A DNA stretch of 64,000 nt from Gemmobacter sp. (GTDB lineage Bacteria > Pseudomonadota > Alphaproteobacteria > Rhodobacterales > Rhodobacteraceae), in the NCBI RefSeq assembly GCF_034676705.1, contig NZ_JAUCBS010000013.1, positions 508,501 to 572,500 on the forward strand. Direction: 5' to 3'. Shown in pieces: positions 26,574 through 34,265 of this stretch. Each line of letters begins with the position of its first letter. The first letter of the stretch is position 1. The translations under genes were made by a program, and so were the position numbers. A model generated the notes under the pieces. It had not been told where the DNA came from. It did no database searches and saw only the letters and a list, made by a program, of their open reading frames with translations.

Positions 26574-27227
26574 TCATCCTTTTGCCGCGCCCTGCCGGAC
26601 GATCTGTTCCAGCGGGTTTTCGACCGCCGGACCGATGCGGCGCAGGGTGTTGATGTCGTGATGATCGAACACGCCCGGGTGCCCCTTTACTTTCAGATGG
26701 GTGTGAATCTCGTAGGACCAGCTGTCGTTGTCGTGGATCGTGACTGCGCAACTGTAGTGACCGGTCCGAAACGCCTCGTCCAGAAACGGGTTCGACACGA
26801 TGCCCGAGGTGGTTTCCCCGCGCGTCGCCATGACCGAGAAGTTGCGGTCGTCCCTTGGGGCGCTGCCGATGGCCCGCAGCGCCTGCCCGCGCGGGATCGT
26901 CACGCTTTGCAAGATCATGCCGGCCCCCGGTTCCCACAGCGAGTAACCGACCTGATCGTGAAAGGTGATCGCCCCGTCCGGGTCGTTGATGTGGATGTGA
27001 TCGCGCAGGCCATGGAATAGTTGCGGGCCGTTGGTCTGGGGGGCGATCACCGCCATCTGGAGGCGTTCGGTAAACCGCTTTGTCTGCGGACCCGGCGCCT
27101 TGGGGCTGACATCGGTGCCCCCGTCGCCCTGCCACAAGCCCGCCAGCGGGCGCAGCGGCCCAAGATTGGCCAGCCCGTCGGGCGAAGGGTCAGGTTCGGT
27201 GAAGATATCGGCCGGAACGTCAGGCAT
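26574..27227 (-). CDS. nitrobindin-like/FABP-family haem-binding beta-barrel protein
   Basis: A 217-residue protein. LRPLAGLWQGDGG near residue 30 is the characteristic opening of the DUF1794/THAP4-like (PF08768) barrel. FHDQVGYSLWEPGAGMIL, FSVMATRGETTSGIVSNPFL and SYEIHTHLKVKGHPGVFDHHDINTL follow, with histidines near the end that could serve a haem iron, as in nitrobindins. The start at 27227 follows AAGGGACC. Its stop is 8 bp from the converging channel gene. Whether it binds haem is not certain from sequence. Confidence 0.75.
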   Translation of the reverse strand: MPDVPADIFTEPDPSPDGLANLGPLRPLAGLWQGDGGTDVSPKAPGPQTKRFTERLQMAVIAPQTNGPQLFHGLRDHIHINDPDGAITFHDQVGYSLWEPGAGMILQSVTIPRGQALRAIGSAPRDDRNFSVMATRGETTSGIVSNPFLDEAFRTGHYSCAVTIHDNDSWSYEIHTHLKVKGHPGVFDHHDINTLRRIGPAVENPLEQIVRQGAAKG

Positions 27228-27292
27228 GGCATGGTCCCTTGCTGTAGCGCGGGCCGGCATGGCACCGGCCCGGCTGTGTTGGCCGGGGCGCA

Positions 27293-30175
27293 TCACTCCT
27301 TCAGCTTGCCCGTCTTCATGGCATAGGCTGCGGCTTTGGCGGCTGCGGCATCGGCGGCGGCCTCGTCCCCGCCTTCCTCGGCTGCCGCCCTGGCATCCAG
27401 CGCGGCCAGATCCTGCGAGGCATCGGGCCTGTGCTTGACGGGCGTTCCATCCGGCGCGGGGGTCTTGGGCGTTTTGTCGGCCATCTTTTCCTCCTCCTCT
27501 GCTTTCGAAGCCTTCTCGACGTTCAGATGAAGTTCGCCGTCCTCGACCACGGCATTGACGCTGTCGCCTGCGCTGACCTCGCCGCCCAGCATCAGGCGGG
27601 ACAGCGGGGTTTCGACCTCTTGCCGGATCAGGCGGCGCAGTTCGCGGGCGCCGAATTCGGGCTTGTAGCCCTCGTTCGCAAGCCGCTGGATCGCGCGGTC
27701 GTCAAACGACAGCGTGATCCCCTGCCCGTCGGCCAGCCGCGAGACGCGGGCCAGTTGCAGCTGCACGATCTGGCGGATCTGCGCACGGTCGAGCGCGTGG
27801 AACACGATGATCTCGTCGATGCGGTTGATGAACTCGGGCCGGAAATGGCGGCGCAATACCTCCATCAGGTCGGATTTCAGCCGCTTTTCATCGGCCTCGG
27901 GGGTGCCACGGCGCTTCATCTCGGCCTGGATCAGGTCGGATCCCAGATTCGAGGTGGCGATGATGATGGTATTGGTAAAGTCGATCACCCGGCCCTTGCC
28001 ATCGGTCAGCCGGCCATCGTCGAACATCTGGAGCAGGATGTTCGCCACATCGCCATGCGCCTTTTCGATCTCGTCCAGCAGGACCACGGAATAGGGCTTG
28101 CGCCGCACCCGTTCCGTCAACTGCCCGCCTTCGTCATAGCCGACATAGCCGGGGGGCGCGCCGATCAGCCGGGCGACGGTGTGTTTCTCCATGTATTCCG
28201 ACATGTCGATGCGGATGATCGCATCCTCGTCGCCAAAGACGGTGGCGGCCAGCGCCTTGGCCAGTTCGGTCTTGCCGACGCCGGTGGGGCCAAGGAACAG
28301 GAAGGACGCGATGGGCCGCGCGCCTTCGCGCAGCCCGGCGCGGGCCAGTCGCACGGCATCGGACACCGCGCGCACCGCATCGACTTGCCCGATCACCCGC
28401 TGGTGCAGCGTTTCTTCCATTTTCAGCAGTTTGGCCCGCTCCTCGGTCGTCAACTCGCTGACGGGGATGCCGGTCAGCTTGGCAACGATCTGGGCGATAT
28501 CCTCGACCGTCACCTCGTCGCTGCGTGACCGGCGCGAGGCGCGCCAGCCTTCTTCGGCCGCGTCGAATTTCTTCTGTGCCGCCTCAAGACGGGTTTCGAT
28601 ATCCTTCGTCCGCGCCTCGTCCTTGCGGCTTTGCGCATAGTCGCGTTCGCGGCCAAGCTGCTTCAGTTCGGCCTCGGCCTCCTGCACCTCGGGCGGGCGG
28701 GATGTCGTGGTCATCCGCACCCGCGCGGCGGCCTGATCCAGCAGGTCGATGGCCTTGTCGGGCAGGAAGCGGCTGGTGATGTAGCGGTCGGCCAGATCGG
28801 CGGCGGCGGTGATCGCACCATCGGTGATGACCACCTTGTGATGCGCCTCGAACGTGTCGCGCAGGCCGCGCAGGATCATGATCGTCTGTTCGACCGAGGG
28901 TTCGGGCACCAGCACCGGCTGAAAGCGGCGTTCCAGGGCCGCGTCCTTTTCGATATGCTTCTGGTATTCGTTCAGCGTGGTGGCGCCGATCAGGTTCAAT
29001 TCGCCCCGCGCCATCGCCGGCTTGAAGGTGTTGGCAATGTCCAGCCCACCTTCGTTCGATCCGGCACCGACGATGGTATGCACCTCGTCGATGAACAGGA
29101 TCATGGTGTCCGAGGCGGCCTTGACCTCCTCCAGAACCTTCTGCACCCGCTCCTCGAATTCGCCCCGATACTTGGCGCCGGCGACCATGGCGTTGACGTT
29201 CAGTTCCACCAACCGCTTGTCGCGCAGCGTTTCGGGCACCTCGCCCGCCACGATGCGCTGTGCCAGCCCCTCGATGATCGCGGTCTTGCCTACCCCCGGT
29301 TCGCCGATCAGGACGGGGTTGTTCTTTTTCCGCCGGGCCAGCACCTCGATCGTGGTCTCGATCTCGCGCGCGCGGCCGATCACCGGGTCCAGTTTGCCGT
29401 CACGGGCCAGTTTCGTCAGGTCGCGCCCCATCTTGTCCAGTTCGGGCGTGTCGGACGGGCGGTCCACCTCGCCCGATTCCGCGCCCTTGCCCACCACCTT
29501 GGCGATCTGCTGGCGCAGCGCCTGGGGGGTCAGGCCGTATTTCTTCAGGATGTCGGCGGCCATCCCCTCGCCTTCCTCGGACAGCCCGACCAGCAGGTGC
29601 TCGGGGCCAACGTAGGAATGGCCCATGTCGCGGGCGGCGGCCATGGCACGGCTGAGCGCGTCCTTCAGGCGCGGCGTCACCCCCATGTCCTGCGGCGCCT
29701 TGCCCGTCGCCTCGCCCCGGGGGGCATTCTCGTCGATGTAGCGTTTCAGGTCGGCAGGCTTGACCTTGACCTGTTCCAGCACGGCCTGCACCACATCGGC
29801 ATCGGCCAGCGCATGCAGCAGGTTTTCGGTATCCACGTCGCTGCGGCCGCGTTCCTGCGCCTGGCGGGCGGCGTCCTGCAACATTTCCTTGGCGCGGTCC
29901 GACAGCACGTCTGCAACATTCACCGTCTCGCGCGGGCGGCGGGGGCCCATGCGGAAATCGCCGTCATCGCCCATCGCGCCGCGTATCATCGAGGAAAACA
30001 TCGGGTTGTCGGAAAACAGCGATTCCAGCGGCGAGCGGGCGGAATGCTGCTGCGCCCGAAGCCTTTCGTAATCTTCCTGACAAAGCTCCAGCGTCGTGCG
30101 CCGGCCATTGACCGTCGCCGCGACCTTTATCGTCGCCGGATTTTCCCCGCAGACGTCGCAAATGCCGTCAGCCAT
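27293..30175 (-). CDS. ClpG/ClpK-type AAA+ disaggregase with N-terminal zinc-finger domain
   Basis: A 960-residue Hsp100 protein. The start at 30175 follows GGTGGAGGAACAC. An N-terminal cysteine motif (Cys6, Cys9, Cys32: CDVCG and LELCQEDY) precedes a Clp N-domain (about 90-235). The first AAA+ module has Walker A GEPGVGKT near 291 and LFIDEVHT. A short coiled middle domain lies around 495-550, then the second module with GPTGVGKT near 629. In the second module the region after TSNLGSDLIQAE leads straight to FRPEFINRIDEI, as in ClpB, with no IGF/LGF loop for ClpP binding. This points to a stand-alone disaggregase of the ClpG/ClpK kind rather than a protease partner. A charged Ala/Glu/Lys tail ends the protein. 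It sits 43 bp downstream of mscS. Confidence 0.85.
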   Translation of the reverse strand: MADGICDVCGENPATIKVAATVNGRRTTLELCQEDYERLRAQQHSARSPLESLFSDNPMFSSMIRGAMGDDGDFRMGPRRPRETVNVADVLSDRAKEMLQDAARQAQERGRSDVDTENLLHALADADVVQAVLEQVKVKPADLKRYIDENAPRGEATGKAPQDMGVTPRLKDALSRAMAAARDMGHSYVGPEHLLVGLSEEGEGMAADILKKYGLTPQALRQQIAKVVGKGAESGEVDRPSDTPELDKMGRDLTKLARDGKLDPVIGRAREIETTIEVLARRKKNNPVLIGEPGVGKTAIIEGLAQRIVAGEVPETLRDKRLVELNVNAMVAGAKYRGEFEERVQKVLEEVKAASDTMILFIDEVHTIVGAGSNEGGLDIANTFKPAMARGELNLIGATTLNEYQKHIEKDAALERRFQPVLVPEPSVEQTIMILRGLRDTFEAHHKVVITDGAITAAADLADRYITSRFLPDKAIDLLDQAAARVRMTTTSRPPEVQEAEAELKQLGRERDYAQSRKDEARTKDIETRLEAAQKKFDAAEEGWRASRRSRSDEVTVEDIAQIVAKLTGIPVSELTTEERAKLLKMEETLHQRVIGQVDAVRAVSDAVRLARAGLREGARPIASFLFLGPTGVGKTELAKALAATVFGDEDAIIRIDMSEYMEKHTVARLIGAPPGYVGYDEGGQLTERVRRKPYSVVLLDEIEKAHGDVANILLQMFDDGRLTDGKGRVIDFTNTIIIATSNLGSDLIQAEMKRRGTPEADEKRLKSDLMEVLRRHFRPEFINRIDEIIVFHALDRAQIRQIVQLQLARVSRLADGQGITLSFDDRAIQRLANEGYKPEFGARELRRLIRQEVETPLSRLMLGGEVSAGDSVNAVVEDGELHLNVEKASKAEEEEKMADKTPKTPAPDGTPVKHRPDASQDLAALDARAAAEEGGDEAAADAAAAKAAAYAMKTGKLKE

Positions 30176-30218
30176 GTGTTCCTCCACCACTTAATTGTTC
30201 CGGTCCGTCGACCGTCGG

Positions 30219-31301
30219 TCACTTGTCGTTGCCTCCGTCGCCGGGGGGCACCTTTCCCTGCATCAGCCCGGCCGGCAGGGATTCCACGTAAAGCGACTGG
30301 CTGGGGAAGGCGAACCCGGACCCGGCGGCGGTGACGATGTCCATGATCCTCAGAAGCAGCGCCTCCTTGATCTTCAGCCAGCTTTCCCAGTCGGTCGTGC
30401 GCGTAAAGCAGTAGACCATCAGATTGATGGCCGAGTCGCCAAAACTGTCAACATAGACCAGCGGCGCGGCGTCGGGCGTCAGCGCGAAATCGTCGCCGGT
30501 ACGGATATAGGCGGCGATCTCGCTCTGGATCCGTTGCAGTTGCGCGGGCGTGGTGTCGTAGGTCAGCCCGATCATCCACGAGATCTGGCGGTAGGTCATC
30601 TTCTGGAAATTGGTGACCTGATTGTCCGACAAGGCCGAGTTCGGGACGAATTCGGGGGCCAGGTCAAAGCGGCGGATCCGCGTGGTGCGCAGGCCGATGA
30701 ATTCCACCGTGCCCTCGACCACGCCATCGACGCGGATCCAGTCGCCGATCTCGAACCGTTTCTCGGCGATGATGAAAATGCCGCCGAACAGATTCTTGAA
30801 CAGGTTCTGCGCCCCAAGCGCCACCGCCGCGCCGACAAGGCCGAAGCCCGCGAGGATTGGCCCGACCTTGATCCCCCAGATATCCAGCAGCGTCGCCAGG
30901 CCCAGCACAAGAACGCGCGCGACGGTGGTGGCAAGCCCCAGCATCGACTGCGAGGCGGCGGTAGACCGGTGGTTGATCCGCTGGACCAGCGGGCTGATCA
31001 CCGCATAGATCCCCCAGTAGATCTGGAACACGATCAGCGACTTGGCCAGATCAAGGACCAGATCCTTGCCCGGGGGCGATTCCAGCACGAATTCGCCCAG
31101 CACCAGCAGGGCTACGACCGAGGAAAGCAGCTGTGCAGGCAGCGCAAGCGCCGTCAGGACCGCCTGCCTCTGGTCGGCCGGCTGGCGGCGCATCAACCTG
31201 CCTGCCGCCAGTGCCAGAAGCCGCGCCGCCGCCTTGCGCAGGATCAGGGCCGCAAGGACAAGCGCCACGACCACCACCAGACGACCAAGGTCGATCCCCA
31301 T
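30219..31301 (-). CDS. mechanosensitive ion channel, MscS family
   Basis: A 360-residue protein when started at 31301 (CGACAGGATCCGG upstream). The frame stays open for 60 codons further upstream, so a longer N-terminus is possible. Several N-terminal helices precede the pore helix GPILAGFGLVGAAVALGAQN, with the alternating Gly/Ala of MscS TM3. It is followed by NLFGGIFIIAEKRFEIGDWI and the beta domain VEGTVEFIGLRTTRIRRFD. Channels of this family open under membrane tension to release solutes on osmotic downshock. It is first in an operon with the disaggregase. Confidence 0.9.
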   Translation of the reverse strand: MGIDLGRLVVVVALVLAALILRKAAARLLALAAGRLMRRQPADQRQAVLTALALPAQLLSSVVALLVLGEFVLESPPGKDLVLDLAKSLIVFQIYWGIYAVISPLVQRINHRSTAASQSMLGLATTVARVLVLGLATLLDIWGIKVGPILAGFGLVGAAVALGAQNLFKNLFGGIFIIAEKRFEIGDWIRVDGVVEGTVEFIGLRTTRIRRFDLAPEFVPNSALSDNQVTNFQKMTYRQISWMIGLTYDTTPAQLQRIQSEIAAYIRTGDDFALTPDAAPLVYVDSFGDSAINLMVYCFTRTTDWESWLKIKEALLLRIMDIVTAAGSGFAFPSQSLYVESLPAGLMQGKVPPGDGGNDK

Positions 31302-31378
31302 CCGGATCCTGTCGAGGGTGCGACGGGTGCCGTCCGGAAAAACCGCCGTGGTGAAGGAGCCTCGGGGTTTCCACGGCG

Positions 31379-31396
31379 CGGGGGATGCCACCCCCG
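31379..31396 (-). promoter_or_regulatory. GC-rich hairpin in the mscS-clpG leader
   Basis: CGGGGG and CCCCCG form a perfect 6-bp stem over a 6-nt loop about 78 bp upstream of the chosen mscS start, at the edge of a distinctly AT-richer stretch (31400-31580). It could be an attenuator or 5'-UTR structure. No sigma-32 or EcfG promoter consensus was convincing. Confidence 0.35.
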
Positions 31397-31582
31397 ACGA
31401 GGCATAGCATTCAGTTCCTCGATAAATACAACCAACGCAGCAGCGGGGTTTGCTCCCGAGGTGTTTTGCTGACTGATTCACCCGAAGGGTCCGCGCTGCT
31501 TATCACCGGCTTACGGGATAGGCCAAGGCGCTGGACAGTGCCGCGAATGGCGCTGATAAGTATTTGAAATTATTCGGGAAAT

Positions 31583-31659
31583 TGGTCGGAGCGAGAGGAT
31601 TCGAACCTCCGACCCCCTGCTCCCGAAGCAGGTGCGCTACCAGGCTGCGCTACGCTCCG
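31583..31659 (-). tRNA. tRNA-Pro (anticodon CGG)
   Basis: The minus strand folds as a full cloverleaf. The 7-bp acceptor stem is CGGAGCG/CGCTCCG, the D arm GCGC-AGCCTGGTA-GCGC, the anticodon arm CCTGC-TTCGGGA-GCAGG (anticodon CGG, reading CCG), and the T arm GGAGG-TTCGAAT-CCTCT. It has discriminator A and an encoded CCA (31583-31585). It marks the right end of the 22-31.6 kb accessory-looking block. Confidence 0.95.
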
Positions 31660-31713
31660 ACCGTGGCGGGGGCGTAACCCGTCCTTCGGGAAAACGCAAG
31701 GGGGAGAATGCGG

Positions 31714-32631
31714 CTAAAGTGCCGGGGGCTTGCCATTGCCGGGGCCCAGCACCGGGCGGGTGCGCGAGGTGGCGGGGCGCGACTCGCGGATGACGATGTA
31801 AAGCCCGTTGGCGATCACCAGCGCGGTGCCGGTCAGGGTGACCGCATCGGGGAATTCGTCAAAGAACAGCGCGCCATACAGCACGGCCCACAGGATCTGG
31901 GAATACTGCATGGGGGCAACCACCACCGCCTCGCCGTTGCGGTAGGCCAGGATCACCAGCTGCATGGCGACAAAGGCCATCACCGCCACCACGATCATCA
32001 CCGCCACATCCGGCCCCGGCATCGGACGGTAGACAAAGGGCATCGCCATCCCCATCAGCACGAAATTCCCGCCCATCGCATACATCAGCATTACGGCGGG
32101 GCGTTCCTGCCGGCCGATGCGGCGGGCGATGATGGCGTTCAGCGCCCCGCAGGTGGCGGCGGTCAGGGCGGCCAGATGGCCCAGCGACAGCGGCGTGCTG
32201 CCCGGCCGCAGCACCACCAGCACGCCGCACAGCCCCACCCCCACCGCCAGCATGCGCCGCAGCCCGACCTTTTCCCCCAGCAGCGGAATGGCCAGAACCG
32301 TGATCATCAGCGGACTGGAAAACAGGATCGCGTAGACCTGCGCCAGCGGCAGCACCGAAAAGGCATAATAGGCCGCCAGTGCCGACAGGGCGACCGACAG
32401 GCCGCGAAACACCATCAGCCGGGGGTTCACCGGCAGCAGCGTGCCATGCGCCCGGTCCAGCGCCAGCATGACCAGAATCAACGGAAAGCTGAACAGCGCA
32501 ATGCAGAACACCAGCTGCACCGGCGCATAGCTGGCCGCCAGCGACTTGATCAGGGCATCATGGGTAGCAAAGATGCCGAATGCAGCAAGCGCCATCAGGG
32601 CGCCGGTAGCATTTGGGCTGGGTCGGGGCAT
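31714..32631 (-). CDS. EamA/DMT superfamily exporter
   Basis: A 305-residue protein with ten predicted helices in two EamA halves. GALMALAAFGIFATHDALIK opens the first half, and YYAFSVLPLAQVYAILFSSP with LLGEKVGLRR is the typical end of its third to fourth helices. Family members export metabolites; the substrate is unknown. The start at 32631 gives MPRPSPNATG. The gene is divergent from the MT-A70 methyltransferase. Confidence 0.88.
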   Translation of the reverse strand: MPRPSPNATGALMALAAFGIFATHDALIKSLAASYAPVQLVFCIALFSFPLILVMLALDRAHGTLLPVNPRLMVFRGLSVALSALAAYYAFSVLPLAQVYAILFSSPLMITVLAIPLLGEKVGLRRMLAVGVGLCGVLVVLRPGSTPLSLGHLAALTAATCGALNAIIARRIGRQERPAVMLMYAMGGNFVLMGMAMPFVYRPMPGPDVAVMIVVAVMAFVAMQLVILAYRNGEAVVVAPMQYSQILWAVLYGALFFDEFPDAVTLTGTALVIANGLYIVIRESRPATSRTRPVLGPGNGKPPAL

Positions 32632-32788
32632 GGCGCGGCGGCTCCGGCGGCGCCCTGGCGGCGCGAATGGGCAAACCATAGCGCAACCGGCGGCAGGCAC
32701 AACGGGGCGGGGCGACGAATCGGCGCTTTACTCCGGGTGCCGCATTCTTCACAGTGGGCCGACATGACCCTTGCCGCGACCCCCGCCC

Positions 32789-33421
32789 ATGACCTCTGAC
32801 GCAGCCCTGGATCTTCGCCGTTTTCTCGGCTCCGACAGGTTCGGCTGCGTGATGGCCGACCCGCCGTGGCGGTTTGCCAACCGCACGGGCAAGGTGGCCC
32901 CGGAGCACCGGCGCCTGTCGCGCTATCCGACCATGACGCTGGACTACATCTGCGCCTTGCCGGTGGCCGACCATCTGGAGGATCGGGCGCATTGCTGCCT
33001 GTGGGTGCCCAATGCCCTGTTGCCCGATGGTCTGCGCGTGCTGGCGGCCTGGGGGTTCGACTACAAGTCGAACCTGATCTGGCACAAGGAACGCAAGGAT
33101 GGCGGGTCCGATGGCCGCGGCGTGGGGTTCTACTTCCGCAACGTGACCGAAATCATCCTGTTCGGCACCCGGGGCAAGAACGTGCGGACCCTGCCGGCCG
33201 GGCGGCGGCAGGTGAACTTCCTGTCCACCCGCAAGCGCGAACATTCCCGCAAGCCGGATGAACAGTACGAGCTGATCGAAAGCTGTTCCTGGGGCCCCTA
33301 TCTGGAACTGTTCGGGCGCGGCGTGCGGCCGGGCTGGACGGTCTGGGGCAATCAGGCCGATGCCGATTACAAGCCGACGTGGAAGACCTACGGCTACAAC
33401 TCGGGGCTGGCGGCGGAATAA
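32789..33421 (+). CDS. MT-A70 family adenine N6-methyltransferase
   Basis: A 210-residue protein with the catalytic DPPW motif (VMADPPWRF) near residue 31 and the family segments YPTMTLDYICALPV, HCCLWVPNALLPDGL, LIWHKERKDG, TEIILFGTRGK and EHSRKPDEQYELIE, and the terminal GNQAD. The catalytic and SAM-binding pattern appears intact. MT-A70 enzymes methylate adenine N6 in RNA or DNA; bacterial ones are often in phages or restriction-modification loci. It converges on a BglII-like endonuclease gene, 73 bp between stops. The start (ATG 32789) has no clear ribosome-binding site; a TTG at 32771 is an alternative. Confidence 0.88.
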   Translation: MTSDAALDLRRFLGSDRFGCVMADPPWRFANRTGKVAPEHRRLSRYPTMTLDYICALPVADHLEDRAHCCLWVPNALLPDGLRVLAAWGFDYKSNLIWHKERKDGGSDGRGVGFYFRNVTEIILFGTRGKNVRTLPAGRRQVNFLSTRKREHSRKPDEQYELIESCSWGPYLELFGRGVRPGWTVWGNQADADYKPTWKTYGYNSGLAAE

Positions 33422-33433
33422 TCCCCCGGCGTG

Positions 33434-33492
33434 GTGCCCGTGGCTGGCCGGGGCCTCCGGCGGGGATATTTGGATCAGAGCGAAACGGGCAC
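33434..33492 (+). repeat. dispersed repeat C, copy 1, with 8-bp flanking inverted repeats
   Basis: The core 33442-33486 (45 nt) is identical to the reverse complement of 36127-36171. It contains GCCTCCGGCGGGGATATTTG and GATCAGAGCGAAAC, and its central part recurs at 13881-13911. Here alone the core is bracketed by GTGCCCGT (33434-33441) and ACGGGCAC (33485-33492), able to form a long stem-loop in the convergent spacer between the methyltransferase and nuclease genes. Confidence 0.9.
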
Positions 33493-33494
33493 CC

Positions 33495-34265
33495 TCAGGC
33501 GAACAGGTCGGGTTCGGGGGCCGGCTGCGGGGTATCGTCGGACAGGGTGCCTTCGGGCAGCCCGATCAGCAAGAGCGGACAGGGGTTGCCCACCCCGCGC
33601 CGCACCCGTTCGTCCAGCTTGGCCCAATGGGTGCTGGCGGCGCCGAACTTGTCGGCGACGAACTTGCGCGCAAAGGCTTCGGCAAAGCCCGATCCCCGCG
33701 CCACCTGTGCTGCCACCGCCCGGCGCTGCGCCGTGGTGCGTTCAGAGATACCCAGCCGGTCCAGATCATCGTCCGAGGCCAGGCCCTGCGCCTCCATCCA
33801 GTGGCGGATGCGGGGCAGCATCGCCTCTTGCAGGCTGCGGCCGCGCGTCACGATGATGCCCAGGCTGATCGCCGACAAGGCATGCAGCCGCTTGAAATTC
33901 TCCAGATCCCGGTCGAAGAACGGATCCTTGTTGTTCCATTCGATCTCCAGCGCCAGTCCGCCCCGGGGGGCAAAGCGGACGTGGTCCACCTCGTGGCTGA
34001 TCGAGGCGCGTTCATGGCCGTCCACGATGGTCTGGACGCTGAACTTGTGTTTGTGCCAGCCGGCATCGGTCAGGGCATGGCGCAGGCGGCGGGTCTGGCC
34101 GCTTTCGCCGCCACCACCGCCGATCACCTCGGCAATGCCGACGCGGAATGTGCGAAGGGCGGCCACAAGGCCGCCCAGCTGATCGGGAAAGTCATGCACC
34201 AGGATCGCCTCGGCATGGTTCAGCGCCAGAACGTCGAACCCGGCCGCGCGCAACCCCGCCAGCAT
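33495..34265 (-). CDS. BglII/BstYI-like type II restriction endonuclease
   Basis: A 256-residue protein whose central EVDHVRFAPRGGLALEIEWN is a PD-(D/E)xK-type core: Asp, then Glu-Ile-Glu, the E-x-E form found in BamHI-like enzymes. NKDPFFDRDLENFKRLHALS and SLGIIVTRGRSLQE follow, as I recall for the Endonuc-BglII family (PF09195). The N-terminal half (FDVLALNHAEAILVHDF) is less conserved. Its ATG overlaps the aspS stop (ATGA), so translation should be coupled to aspS. The opposing MT-A70 gene is the obvious candidate cognate methyltransferase. The fold family is fairly likely; the recognition site is unknown. Confidence 0.65.
   Translation of the reverse strand: MLAGLRAAGFDVLALNHAEAILVHDFPDQLGGLVAALRTFRVGIAEVIGGGGGESGQTRRLRHALTDAGWHKHKFSVQTIVDGHERASISHEVDHVRFAPRGGLALEIEWNNKDPFFDRDLENFKRLHALSAISLGIIVTRGRSLQEAMLPRIRHWMEAQGLASDDDLDRLGISERTTAQRRAVAAQVARGSGFAEAFARKFVADKFGAASTHWAKLDERVRRGVGNPCPLLLIGLPEGTLSDDTPQPAPEPDLFA

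Noticed and set aside
31385..31430. GGAAC with downstream CGTC on the minus strand, as a possible EcfG general-stress promoter for mscS-clpG
   Set aside because: The spacing is 14 nt rather than 16-18 nt and the -10 element is imperfect.
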